Below are positions 19,101 to 26,718 of a stretch of DNA of 64,000 nt, one piece after another (positions within the stretch are counted from its first letter, which is position 1; each line of letters begins with the position of its first letter). The notes under the pieces are model-generated. The model did no database searches. It saw nothing but the letters and a program-made list of their open reading frames with translations, and was not told the origin of the DNA. Both the position numbers and the translations under genes were made by a program. The stretch comes from Metapseudomonas sp043392685 (GTDB lineage: Bacteria; Pseudomonadota; Gammaproteobacteria; Pseudomonadales; Pseudomonadaceae): NCBI GenBank assembly GCA_043392685.1, contig JBHZGM010000019.1; one strand, given 5' to 3'.

Positions 19101-19212
19101 TGCCGCCGGCGGACATGCCGATGCCGAACCCGATAGCAGCGCCGGCTGGGCCGCCGACGAAGAAACCAATCACCCCACCAACAACGCCGCCGGCAACTGC
19201 TCCTGCGCTCAT
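16126..19212 (-). CDS. Tail tip / host specificity protein (GTA gp15 / J-like)
   Basis: 1028 residues. A Gly/Ala-rich hydrophobic stretch (about 1-40) precedes a region typical of J-like baseplate hubs (NDKNFQTAKYGDMLPRFYG). The C-terminal 100 residues resemble a fibronectin-like module ending in TFRIYQLSSVVGRG. It forms the central tail-tip hub that carries the fibre. It is in the canonical DUF2460, DUF2163, NlpC/P60, tip order and overlaps the peptidase gene by 4 bp. Confidence 0.88.
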   Translation of the reverse strand: MSAGAVAGGVVGGVIGFFVGGPAGAAIGFGIGMSAGGMLDPVKGPSQPGPQINDKNFQTAKYGDMLPRFYGTIAVHGNVTWIENGKLKVTIRKKKGGGKGGSAKAAPVAYYSATFILSLGLGPIAGVRRIWCSDKLIYNAGSDDLETIIASNQNATGFRLYRGTDDQLPDPRYEADVGVGNASAYRGEAYIAFYDFQLADYGNTLQGAQFKVEVIQFETDVAPSTVMEMDGPVGQGWQCVAYPNDLGSGVFAYLSTFYDCYRVGSDGVPQRIETFPAARSNGAARVVGAAQYAFGIGGAIVTDRVTYPDVNPAPNWGLWELHIDGSWALYFKRGAGLKVLSVGPYLDLADASIIAVAQFGGVLYTLDSSFVLSLRDRTSLAVLDAFPLDVFGLVKGVYLTVDEHFIWYGQNCTVLSTVPGTIRCFERTTGALVREYTGLNWPGLDSEAGAPGVINGQFSLLKSGSTFMVNLFGRRDPQSTFLADVIESEVALSSLLTPADIDTTLLTDIVRGYRVSGGSIRSALEPLQGASPFDVIQSGYQLKCVPRGQTSVMTIPWQDLGASEGDTPGDLLQESREMDSQLPARTSIKYLDAAREYAIAEQSVSRDNTPAINRVDRELPIVLTADEAAGVADVLHNLAWLERSEYAFSLPPIYLALEPADVVTIVAPWATFELRLTEINYAPNGRLECKAKPNRAALYTSNAKGGEGVPPNGNIPLPGMTILLALDIPVVDETLQNAPGMALVATGPTDGWPGAVAFRSIDNGQTWQELQGFDGKATFGPARGTLPVSTCTLIEQRSLAVDLLSGTLESITRDQMLAGQNYAAYGVDGRWEIVRFQNATLQADGSYLLSHFVRGDRGTEWATGLHQAGDWFVLLDDPDNVFVDMAVGSIGVPATYRGVTSGASIDSASDVPFTYQGVNLECLSPVYARGSRDGSGNFSGAFTRRSRLSSSWWTNGVEAPLGETTQAYEVDVMSGSTVKRTITSSTPSFSYSAANQVTDFGSAQSSITFRIYQLSSVVGRGYPLEVTL

Positions 19213-19622
19213 TGGATTCCCTCAAACCGAAATGCGTGGGTGATGCGCGCCCGCCAAACGTCGGCAAGGCGGTGCTCGACGACCGCCCCGCTGTGTTCGT
19301 AGGCGTGGATGATTCCGAGGTCCGTGACGATGGCGACGTGCTGCGGCGCCTGACTGAACCGCATCAGCAGCACGTCGCTGGGGCGCAGATCGGACTTCGG
19401 GATCTCGCGGAGAAATGGCTGCCGGCGAATGGCCTGCTCGAGCTGGCCGTTCCAGGGATCGCGGCCATAGCCCTGCACGTCCTCGACCGGCAGGCCCACA
19501 GCCTGGCAGGTGCAGACCAGCAGGCCGGCGCAATCCAGGCCGCGACCGGGCACACGCGCCTGGTGCCTGAATGGGGTCTTCAGCATGCTGCGCGCCGCGG
19601 CGATGATCTCTTCCGGGCTCAT
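19209..19622 (-). CDS. NlpC/P60 C40 peptidase, tail-tip assembly
   Basis: 137 residues with nucleophile Cys in GRGLDCAGLLVCTC and catalytic His in QAPQHVAIVTD. GTA and siphovirus tails use such proteins to cut peptidoglycan during DNA entry. ATG 19622 is chosen because it overlaps the previous stop as ATGA; longer frames run into the neighbour. Confidence 0.88.
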   Translation of the reverse strand: MSPEEIIAAARSMLKTPFRHQARVPGRGLDCAGLLVCTCQAVGLPVEDVQGYGRDPWNGQLEQAIRRQPFLREIPKSDLRPSDVLLMRFSQAPQHVAIVTDLGIIHAYEHSGAVVEHRLADVWRARITHAFRFEGIQ

Positions 19623-20521
19623 GACTGCCTCCCGATCTCGTTGTACTGGGTCGGGGCCGGAATATGCGGATGGCCGCGCAGATTCAGCGCGTTGCTCCAC
19701 TTGCCAACACAGTCCTCAGTCAGGCGCTTCCTGCAACCCGGGAGCATTTCGTACTGATCACCGACCTGCGGCAGGTAGAACCAGGCCTCCTGGGTGAAGA
19801 TGACGCCGCCAGACTGGCTGTAGGCCTTGATTTCCAGCGGCTTAAGCCCGGCATTGGCGCCAGTAATGAAGCGGATGGCACCGGCGCCGAAGTAGTCGTC
19901 GACCTCGGTGCGGGCGCTGTCGGCGATGTAGTACTGGTCGGTGACCGAGGTGACCGTGCCCGTCACCAGCAGCGTGTCGTAATCCGGACCGTCCGGCGCG
20001 GAGCGCGGGCCGGTGCAACTGCTGCGGCTCCAGGGCAGCTTCGTCGGCTCACCGAGGAAGCGGTCGAGGAACACGTTCTGGCAGGTCGGTGAGTAGCTGT
20101 ACCCGACCGACTGGGATAGCGCATCGACCAGCCCCATGAACTCGATCTTGTAGCGCTCATCGACCAGATCGGCCTTGCCGAAGATGAAGGCCGCGCACGG
20201 CTCTTCGTCCTCGATCGGTGCGAACCAGGAGGTGGCGAAGACGTAGGCCTTGGCGTTGTCCCAGACGCCGGACGCCACCTGCTCCCGGGAGAGCATGCCG
20301 ATCGCCGAGCTGACGAAGCCGGTGAAGTCCTGCGAGGTTGCGGAGAATCCGGCCGTGGTGGAAAGCCCGCTGAACTCGTAGCCCGTTCCCGTGAGATAGA
20401 CCTCGCTGTTGCTCATCGACAGATTGGTCGGATGGGCGGCAAAGCGCAGAACGGTGCCATTGAGGGCGACCAGGCGAACGCAGTGAACCCGAGTTCGCCA
20501 GTCAGCGACATGTGCTTTCAT
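19619..20521 (-). CDS. DUF2163/BR0599-family tail protein
   Basis: 300 residues starting MKAHVADWRTRVHCVRL. The C-terminal part (CRKRLTEDCVGKWSN, GHPHIPAP) is the BR0599 pattern, and the whole matches GTA-type DUF2163 minor tail proteins that connect distal tail and tip. A hairpin lies 19-39 bp upstream of its start. Confidence 0.85.
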   Translation of the reverse strand: MKAHVADWRTRVHCVRLVALNGTVLRFAAHPTNLSMSNSEVYLTGTGYEFSGLSTTAGFSATSQDFTGFVSSAIGMLSREQVASGVWDNAKAYVFATSWFAPIEDEEPCAAFIFGKADLVDERYKIEFMGLVDALSQSVGYSYSPTCQNVFLDRFLGEPTKLPWSRSSCTGPRSAPDGPDYDTLLVTGTVTSVTDQYYIADSARTEVDDYFGAGAIRFITGANAGLKPLEIKAYSQSGGVIFTQEAWFYLPQVGDQYEMLPGCRKRLTEDCVGKWSNALNLRGHPHIPAPTQYNEIGRQS

Positions 20522-20539
20522 GGGGCTCCAGAAACAAGA

Positions 20540-20560
20540 AAGCCCGCACGTGGCGGGCTT
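20540..20560 (-). terminator. Intergenic hairpin before DUF2163 gene
   Basis: AAGCCCGC / GCGGGCTT with a 5-nt loop. One of several similar hairpins in the late operon. It has a short T run and may be a leaky terminator or an RNA stabiliser. Confidence 0.55.
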
Positions 20561-20577
20561 GATCAACAGGGAATCAG

Positions 20578-21462
20578 TCAGTCAAGGGGGTTCAGAATCT
20601 CGACCAGGCGCAGGCCGGACACATCAAACACGCCACGCCCAAGGGCCTGGGTGCTGAACGAGGAATCGAACGCGACGGGAGTGTCGAATTCACAACCCCC
20701 CGTGATGATGTCCAGGCCGGTATCCAGCGGGTGGGTCTGCACGGTTCCGCCGCTGGCGTAGGTGCTGAAGGCCGTGGTGTTGATATCGACCTGGATGTGC
20801 GTGCTGTCCGGCTTCGCAACGATTGCCCCGCGAAGGCCATTGATCTGCGTCATCCCCAACACATCCTTGAACGCCACAGACTCCCCTACCAGGAAGCTGT
20901 TGGTGCCGACATCGACCACCGCCTGAGCGGCCTTGGTGATGCCGGCGATGGTGTCGGTCTTGTTCGCCGGCAGGGTGACGCGACCGGTGGTGGTGTCCAC
21001 TGTCCAGCCGGTGATCACGCTGCCGCGCAGGGCGATGGCCACCTGGCCCGCCACCGGCTTGTAGATGATCCGTTTCGGACGGCCAATGCTGGCCAGTCCA
21101 GGCTTGTCGCGACCGTACTCCTTCAGCAGCTGGTAGACCCCAGCACTGACCTTCTCCAGTACGCAGTCGGTGGCGCTGTACGCCGACACGCCATCCAGCG
21201 CGGTGGTGAAGTCGATCCAGCACTTGACCCTGAACCCCGCGTATCCGCCGTAGGTCCGGTGGAACAGGCTCTGCAACTCCAGAGCCAGCTCGTCCTGATC
21301 CTTCACGTAGTCGATGTTGAACACCCGGTAGGGCTTGCCGTTTCGCAGCCACGGGTAGCGCGAGCCGTCCGCCGTGATGGGCGCCTCGACGAAATAGCTG
21401 TCTTCCGCCTCTGCGCCCAGCCGAATGCAGGGGTCAAGGTTCTCTTCGATGAACTCGCCCAT
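20578..21462 (-). CDS. DUF2460-family distal tail protein
   Basis: 294 residues starting MGEFIEENLDPCIRLGAE. It matches the GTA ORFg12-like/TIGR02217 pattern: GKPYRVFNIDYVKDQDEL, FHRTYGGYAGFRVK and a C-terminal CEFDTPVAFD segment. The start at 21462 overlaps the tape-measure stop as TGATG. It probably forms the distal tail ring. Confidence 0.85.
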   Translation of the reverse strand: MGEFIEENLDPCIRLGAEAEDSYFVEAPITADGSRYPWLRNGKPYRVFNIDYVKDQDELALELQSLFHRTYGGYAGFRVKCWIDFTTALDGVSAYSATDCVLEKVSAGVYQLLKEYGRDKPGLASIGRPKRIIYKPVAGQVAIALRGSVITGWTVDTTTGRVTLPANKTDTIAGITKAAQAVVDVGTNSFLVGESVAFKDVLGMTQINGLRGAIVAKPDSTHIQVDINTTAFSTYASGGTVQTHPLDTGLDIITGGCEFDTPVAFDSSFSTQALGRGVFDVSGLRLVEILNPLD

Positions 21463-23780
21463 CAGGTATATCTCCCAGATCCCGCAACGCCTAGGGCAAT
21501 ACCACGCCGCACGGCGGCGGCCGCTTCTCGGGCTTCGCGCGCATTGGTCACCCCGGGCAAGCTGATGTTGTAGGTATTCCCCCCGCCGGTGCGCCCACCG
21601 GCCATGCCGGCCTGCACGCGGTCGAGGGTGGCGTCGAGCTTGGCGCTGGTTTCCGCCGTGGTGACCCGTTCGCCCTTCTTCAGGTTCCAGGTGCCATCCT
21701 CGGGGATGGACATGATGCCGTCGTGGGCCTGACCTTCGATGCCAATCGACGCGATGTTGCCGACCAGGCTGGCGGTCGCCGCCGCCACCGAGGCCATGGC
21801 GGCCAGGTTGAGCGGGAACGGGTTGGCCGCCGCCAGGGCGATACCTTCCTGAATGGCGATGGCCGCGCGGGCGATGGCGATGCCCTTCTCCACGGCGAAT
21901 AGCGCCTTGTAGATGCCGGACGATTCGCCGGCATACACCCTGGCCATCTCGGCGAGGCTGCCGAAGGTGCTTTCTGCTGCAGACAGTTGGACGAGTTGCC
22001 GGTTCTTCTCGATGTTCGCCAAGGCTTCTTCGTGCTGGCGCTTGATGTCCAGTTCCTTGGCGTCCCACTCAGCACTGAGGTCAGCACGATCCTCGCGGTG
22101 CTGAGCGAGCATCTCCAGTTGCGTGGCGTACCAATCCTCGAGCTCTCCTTGCGCATCGTCGATCTTCATCAATTCGCCGGCAGGACCACCGATCGCTGCA
22201 TCGATGCCGCCGAAATCCGGCGCATTCGTAAAAGCCGCGTCGATGGCTCGCTCAGTCTGCTTCCGCCGTTCGCCTTCCGGGATATCGGGCATCGCCTCGA
22301 TGATCCGAAGGCGCTCCTTCAACTGATCGGTGAGTTGCTCCTCTTCGGTGCGCAGCTCGCTGACAACGCCCTTGTAGTCCTCCTGCGCCTTCTTCTGCTT
22401 CTCGAAGGCATCCACCGCATCCAGCGCAGCGGCAGCTTGGTCCAGCTGCGATTGGGTGGCGCCGTCCAGCGCCAGCTTGAACAGCGTTTCTTCCTTGGTT
22501 GTCAGGCCCAGGGTGGCCGCCTGCAATTGCAGGGCTTCGACCTGGGACTGAATGGCATCCGTGGCCTTCTGGGTCTTCTCGGTGTTCTGGTCAATGACGA
22601 TACCGGCGGACTGCCCGCGCGCCCTGGATTGCTCCAACAGGTCGGCGATCAGCTTGATGCGCTTGGCGTATTCGGTCTCGGCGCCCTCGCCCGAGCCAGC
22701 GCTCCAGATTCCGTCGAGGACCTTGGCATAGCCTTCGACGCTTTGCCCGACATCCTCAAAGCCAACTGCCAAGGCGTTTTTGAAGGCGTCGAAGTTCTTC
22801 GCCACCTTGGCGCCGATGACTGGCGCGGCGAGTGGCCCCAACAGCAGATCGCTGGCCTCGACGCCGGCCGCACCGAAACCGGCAGCCAGCGCAGCGATAC
22901 TTTTCCCGACCGCCTGAAACGCCGCATAGGCGCCAAACGCCGTTGCGGCCAGGCCTTTTAGAATGCCGCCGAAGGTCTGCCCCGCCTCCTTGGCGATGTC
23001 AGTGCCTTCTGCGACGACAAACAGCTCCCCGGAAAGATCGGCCAGCACGGGCAACATCCCCGCCGCGATCTGGTTGCGCAGACCGGTCAAGGCCTGATCG
23101 GTCAGGATCGACACGGCCTGCAATTCAGTCGCCGCACGGATGGTGTCGTTATCGAGGATGGCGCCGGCCTGGGCCGCCGACTCGCCGAGCAGGCGAAAGC
23201 CCTCGGCATTGTTCTTCAGCAGCGGAAGAAGCGCCGTGGCGTCACTGGCAATGGCCTCCAAGTAGAAGGTCATATCCGCCTGGCTGGCGCCGGCCTTCTC
23301 CAGGCTGGAGACGTAGAGCCCCAATGCCTCGGGCCCGGACAGCTTACGGAACTGGTCGGCGGTGACGCCTACTTTAGGCGCGACGTTCTCGAAGAAGTCT
23401 GCCAGCGCTCCGCCGCCGGTCTGCAGGAAGTCGCCGACCTTGTCGTTGACGTCCTTGAAAATGTCGGCGAGTTTGTCCTGCTCGATGCCAACCGCTTGGG
23501 CGCCCGCGGCGTACCGCTGAAACTCTTCCGTGGAGGCGTTCGCGACCTGCGACAGCCGGGTGATCTCGTTGGCCGTGCGAACCGTATTGACCGTGAGCGC
23601 AGCCAGCCCGGCAGCAGTCGCCACGGCAATCCCGGCGATGGCCTTACCGGCGACCTCGGCCGACTTCTTGATGTCGGCCATGCGCTTCTGTGACTCGCGC
23701 GCGGCCTTGTCCAGCGGGCCAGTAAATCCGCCTATCTTGGCGACCAAGTCCAGCGTCAAAGTGCCGAGGGTGTTTGCCAT
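21462..23780 (-). CDS. Tail tape measure protein
   Basis: 772 residues. The N-terminus (MANTLGTLTLDLVAKIGGF) is typical. Ala/Gly-rich hydrophobic segments follow and a long coiled-coil region occupies the middle and end (EDWYATQLEMLAQHREDRADL). It sets tail length and may enter the host membrane. It follows an immI-like insertion rather than the chaperone pair directly. Confidence 0.92.
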   Translation of the reverse strand: MANTLGTLTLDLVAKIGGFTGPLDKAARESQKRMADIKKSAEVAGKAIAGIAVATAAGLAALTVNTVRTANEITRLSQVANASTEEFQRYAAGAQAVGIEQDKLADIFKDVNDKVGDFLQTGGGALADFFENVAPKVGVTADQFRKLSGPEALGLYVSSLEKAGASQADMTFYLEAIASDATALLPLLKNNAEGFRLLGESAAQAGAILDNDTIRAATELQAVSILTDQALTGLRNQIAAGMLPVLADLSGELFVVAEGTDIAKEAGQTFGGILKGLAATAFGAYAAFQAVGKSIAALAAGFGAAGVEASDLLLGPLAAPVIGAKVAKNFDAFKNALAVGFEDVGQSVEGYAKVLDGIWSAGSGEGAETEYAKRIKLIADLLEQSRARGQSAGIVIDQNTEKTQKATDAIQSQVEALQLQAATLGLTTKEETLFKLALDGATQSQLDQAAAALDAVDAFEKQKKAQEDYKGVVSELRTEEEQLTDQLKERLRIIEAMPDIPEGERRKQTERAIDAAFTNAPDFGGIDAAIGGPAGELMKIDDAQGELEDWYATQLEMLAQHREDRADLSAEWDAKELDIKRQHEEALANIEKNRQLVQLSAAESTFGSLAEMARVYAGESSGIYKALFAVEKGIAIARAAIAIQEGIALAAANPFPLNLAAMASVAAATASLVGNIASIGIEGQAHDGIMSIPEDGTWNLKKGERVTTAETSAKLDATLDRVQAGMAGGRTGGGNTYNISLPGVTNAREAREAAAAVRRGIALGVAGSGRYT

Positions 23781-23800
23781 ACTTTACTCCGGGCAACAAA

Positions 23801-23820
23801 AAACCCGCCTAGGCGGGTTT
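23801..23820. terminator. Perfect palindromic hairpin upstream of tape measure gene
   Basis: AAACCCGCCTAGGCGGGTTT is a perfect 20-bp palindrome located 20 bp before the tape-measure start. It may terminate transcription from the inserted immI-like module. Confidence 0.6.
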
Positions 23821-23836
23821 CATTCAACTAGCAGCG

Positions 23837-24136
23837 CTATTGCGCCTTCGCACAGATCAGGTAGGCCTGGTTTCCAAACTCCACAACCTCTCGATCCTGA
23901 GACGGAGGTGAATACCTGCGCTCTACTTCATAGGCGTTTATCACCAGCTGCCTAGTCAGTAAATCAAACCCATTCTTTTGCTTTTCAGCTGCCCCCAACA
24001 TCACATCAATTGGGACGCCACTCTGGCGAGCCTTCATGACTTCCCTGGCGACCTGGGCTGTTTTGTTGCAAAGATCATCAGCATTGGCGCCGGTCGAAAC
24101 TACAAGAATCGACAAGGCTGCCCATAATGCACGCAT
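23837..24136 (-). CDS. Small secreted protein of unknown function
   Basis: 99 residues. The N-terminus MRALWAALSILVVSTGANA is a clear signal peptide with an AxA cleavage site, so the mature product is periplasmic, with two cysteines near the ends. ATG 24136 has GGAGGG upstream. It lies between Ant and the tape measure, not a normal tail position, so it is likely a moron. No function recognised. Confidence 0.65.
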   Translation of the reverse strand: MRALWAALSILVVSTGANADDLCNKTAQVAREVMKARQSGVPIDVMLGAAEKQKNGFDLLTRQLVINAYEVERRYSPPSQDREVVEFGNQAYLICAKAQ

Positions 24137-24198
24137 CGGTATCCCTCCCAATCATAGAAAGGGAGGAATGTAGTGCATGGAAGATGGGTTGGGCTAGC

Positions 24199-25119
24199 TC
24201 AGGCGGCAATCCCCCGAGTCCGGCACTCTGCCGGGCGAAGGCCGCCATTGCGCTGTTTGAAGTAGTCGACCAGGCCGGAGACGCGACCCTCCAGGCGCTG
24301 CGCCGTGTGCCTCACCTCGCGAATGTGCTCGAAGGTGGAACTGTAGAGTTCTGGGTTCAGCGCCTTAACGCCCTCGGCGATACCCTGGTTCCAGCGCAAC
24401 ATCACCCAGTCCAGATGGTGAAGCAGGTGGCTGACGTCCTGGGCGCTGTACCAGTCGATGGTGAAATCGGCGCAATCGCCGCCAGCCTTCTTCTCTTCCT
24501 TAGGCAGCCACTCCCCTTCCAGAGCGTAGGCGGCAATGAAATTGCGGGCCGCGTCGATCTGATTGGCAGGGATATCAGCAGCAGAACGAACACCGAAAGC
24601 AGCATGCGTCTGCGACCATATCTTCGCCGTAGCTCGACGCTGTACCGGAACTGGCAGCGAGGACACCTTGCCTTTGATCAGGGCGCCCAGCATGTGGAAG
24701 CCATCGGTTCCGATGGTTTGGCCAACGAGCGTGCCCATGCGGTCGTCCGAATCCTCGTAGCGGCCGTGCTTGCGGATCGCTGGCAGCACTTCGGCGGTCA
24801 CCCATTTCTTGAAGCGCTTGGCTTCGGCCTTGCGGCTACGAAGGATCGCCGAGTACAGGCCAGACTCATTGATGACCAGCATTTCCTGGGCGCCGCCAGG
24901 AGTGCTCATCCGGTGAATACCCTTTTCATCGTCATCCAGGTTCCGCGCCAGGTCGCCAGCAGTGCGGTATTCCAGGGCAGCGGAAATGTCGGCAGCAACG
25001 AACCAGGGTTGGTCACCAATCAGGATCGTGCGAACCTCCCTCGCCTCGAACCGAAACGGGATGACTTGGGCTGTCCGAGCGTGGACATTGCGATCTGCCG
25101 CTTTTGCGGTACTATTCAT
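24199..25119 (-). CDS. Antirepressor with BRO-N domain (Ant-like)
   Basis: 306 residues starting MNSTAKAADRN. The BRO-N/Bro domain spans about 20-120, with DQPWFVAADISAALEY, INESGLYSAILRSRK and RFKKWVTAEVLPAIRKHG. A separate C-terminal helical domain follows. P22 Ant (about 300 aa) has the same domain and inactivates CI-type repressors. AAGGAG precedes ATG 25119. A 55-aa Arc-like gene lies directly upstream, as in P22 immI. Confidence 0.85.
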   Translation of the reverse strand: MNSTAKAADRNVHARTAQVIPFRFEAREVRTILIGDQPWFVAADISAALEYRTAGDLARNLDDDEKGIHRMSTPGGAQEMLVINESGLYSAILRSRKAEAKRFKKWVTAEVLPAIRKHGRYEDSDDRMGTLVGQTIGTDGFHMLGALIKGKVSSLPVPVQRRATAKIWSQTHAAFGVRSAADIPANQIDAARNFIAAYALEGEWLPKEEKKAGGDCADFTIDWYSAQDVSHLLHHLDWVMLRWNQGIAEGVKALNPELYSSTFEHIREVRHTAQRLEGRVSGLVDYFKQRNGGLRPAECRTRGIAA

Positions 25120-25190
25120 CTCGTGAACTCCTTCCAAAGTTTTCACACCCTCGAAGCCCTGAGTGTTCGCGCACTCGGGGCTTTGTCTTT

Positions 25191-25358
25191 TCAGGCCGCC
25201 GCCTGCTCCTTCTGTTGCCGGCATTCCAATGCCTCCTCGACCAACAGCTCCAACTCAGTGTTCAAGCTCCGGCGGTTGCGGTCGGCTTCTGCCTTGGCCT
25301 TCGCCTTTACTTCAGGACTGATACGGAAAGCGAACGGGGAAATTCTGCGTTTATTCAT
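25191..25358 (-). CDS. Arc-like ribbon-helix-helix repressor
   Basis: 55 residues (MNKRRISPFAFRISPEVKAK...). A beta strand FAFRIS is followed by two helices with RNRRSLNTELELLVEEAL, the Arc/Mnt pattern. P22 Arc is 53 aa and is also encoded just before ant. It lies 71 bp upstream of the antirepressor and divergent from a second RHH gene across an operator-rich gap. GAGGCG precedes the ATG. Confidence 0.8.
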   Translation of the reverse strand: MNKRRISPFAFRISPEVKAKAKAEADRNRRSLNTELELLVEEALECRQQKEQAAA

Positions 25359-25368
25359 CGCCTCACCT

Positions 25369-25439
25369 ATGCATCACCGTGGTAGGTAGCGCAAATGTAG
25401 AACCGTGATGCATTGATGTCAATATCACCGTGATGCATT
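25369..25439. promoter_or_regulatory. Operator cluster between divergent RHH genes
   Basis: Three copies of the word CACCGTGATGCAT or its partial inverse: ATGCATCACCGTGG (25369-25382), ACCGTGATGCATT (25402-25414) and CACCGTGATGCATT (25426-25439). The last two are 24 bp apart in direct orientation and the first is inverted. This is the likely binding region for the Arc/Mnt-like proteins. Confidence 0.7.
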
Positions 25440-25501
25440 CTTTCCAAGCAATGGGTACGCAGATTCTGCGCACCCTTCAAGGACGCGTGCTTGAGAGCCC
25501 A

Positions 25502-25768
25502 ATGAGTCGGACAGACCCGCAATTCAACCTCCGCATACCCGAAGAGCTTCGCGAACGGGTGATGAGTGCCGCCAAAGCCAACAAGCGATCAGCGACTGCA
25601 GAGATCATTGCCCGCCTGGAAGATAGCTTCCTTCGCGAGGAAACCCCTCGGATCGACCTGGAGGACAAGAGCGGCGAGATCCACAGCCTGTCCGAGAAAG
25701 AGATCGAGGCCGCCCTTCTGCAGTTGAACCAGTTCGTCTCCAGCGCACTAAAAAAGCGGAAGAAGTAA
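25502..25768 (+). CDS. Mnt-like ribbon-helix-helix repressor
   Basis: 88 residues from MSRTDPQFNLRIPEEL. The strand QFNLRIP and helices ERVMSAAKANKRSATAEI / IARLEDSF are the Arc-family DNA-binding fold, followed by a C-terminal coiled coil with LSEKEIEAALLQLNQFV, as in P22 Mnt (83 aa). It is divergent from the Arc-Ant pair and would be expressed in lysogens to silence ant. The ATG at 25502 is preferred over the longer 25430 start that overlaps the operators. Confidence 0.78.
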   Translation: MSRTDPQFNLRIPEELRERVMSAAKANKRSATAEIIARLEDSFLREETPRIDLEDKSGEIHSLSEKEIEAALLQLNQFVSSALKKRKK

Positions 25769-25789
25769 CCAGCCAGCCAAGGACCGGCC

Positions 25790-26416
25790 ATGAGCGCGAT
25801 CGCTTTCCTCACCTTCTGCACCATCATCATCGGCTCGCTGATCGGCCTTTTCTTCTGGCTGACCGAGGGCGGCGGCAGTCTCGAAAAGCTGCGATCCCGC
25901 ATTGCTCCCGCGATCCTGGCCATTAGATCAGTCACTAGATTTTTCGCGACCTCCTATCGAGAGGCAGCAGAACAGCGCAAGGCGGCACAGCAACGCCGCC
26001 AACCAGCGCCAAAACCAAAATTCAACGCCGCTAGCTCTTCATCCCGACTTCCGGAACTCGATGGCCGTCTGCGCGGCCCTGGCAACTTCGATTTCCATAT
26101 CGTCGGCGAGTCCCACTATCAGGGAGCCTTACGCAGGATCGCGAAGACTGAAGGCCGCGGCGATGACGGCGACGGACTCCTCGCCTACGTGGTGACAGAG
26201 CCGGATAACCCCCATGACCCCAATGCCTGCGCCGTATACATCGGAGATCAGAAGGTCGGCTATCTGTCGCGCGACGATGCCGAGAACTACGTCAGCCAGA
26301 TGAAGCGGCACGGCATCGCGGGCATTTCCTGCTTCGAGACCAAGGCGAAGCTCATCGGCGGTTATGGCGAAAAGAAACACTTTGGCGTGATGCTCGACCT
26401 CCCGGTCGATGACTAG
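25790..26416 (+). CDS. Membrane-anchored HIRAN-domain protein
   Basis: 208 residues. An N-terminal transmembrane helix (about 4-27, IAFLTFCTIIIGSLIGLFFW) is followed by a basic linker. The C-terminal HIRAN domain shows FHIVGESHYQGALRR, EPDNPHDPNACAVYI and QKVGYLSRDDA. HIRAN domains bind 3' DNA ends in repair proteins; a membrane-tethered form suggests action on DNA at the envelope. It starts 21 bp after mnt with AAGGAC upstream, so it is probably co-expressed in the lysogen. Confidence 0.75.
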   Translation: MSAIAFLTFCTIIIGSLIGLFFWLTEGGGSLEKLRSRIAPAILAIRSVTRFFATSYREAAEQRKAAQQRRQPAPKPKFNAASSSSRLPELDGRLRGPGNFDFHIVGESHYQGALRRIAKTEGRGDDGDGLLAYVVTEPDNPHDPNACAVYIGDQKVGYLSRDDAENYVSQMKRHGIAGISCFETKAKLIGGYGEKKHFGVMLDLPVDD

Positions 26417-26718
26417 TGCCATGTCTCCATAGCCCGCTCCAGCGTCAAAACAGGCTCATCCGCATGCGGCATGAAGTCGTCCAGTTTGAACCCGCCGCGC
26501 TTGCTGTGCGCGTTGGCGTAGAGGGTGGCGAGCAGGGCAGAACCCCGCTCCACCCGCATGCCGAGGTGCAAACTGCCGCGCTTGGCCCGGTACTTCTGCC
26601 AGCTCAGGAACTCCGGGTAGCTCAGCCGCTGCTGTGCTTCGGCGATGGTGTTGCCACCGATTCCGCACAGCACCAGCTCATGCCAGAACTCGTCTAGCTC
26701 GCTGAGGGCTCGGTCTTT
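26413..26718 (-). CDS. T-like extension of tail assembly chaperone (G-T by -1 frameshift)
   Basis: Open frame entered from the G gene by a -1 shift at the GGGAAAG slippery site (26715-26721). It reads DRALSELDEFWHELVLCGIGG and on through QQRLSYPEFLSWQKYRAKRG to the stop at 26413. It resembles lambda T, which exists only as the G-T fusion that guides tail tube assembly round the tape measure. A free start at 26673 exists but has no clear ribosome site. Confidence 0.8.
   Translation of the reverse strand, partial: KDRALSELDEFWHELVLCGIGGNTIAEAQQRLSYPEFLSWQKYRAKRGSLHLGMRVERGSALLATLYANAHSKRGGFKLDDFMPHADEPVLTLERAMETWH

Noticed and set aside
18001..19302. 433-aa plus-strand frame over the tip protein gene
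   Set aside because: Antisense shadow; the tip protein on the minus strand has coherent domains and overlapping operon spacing.
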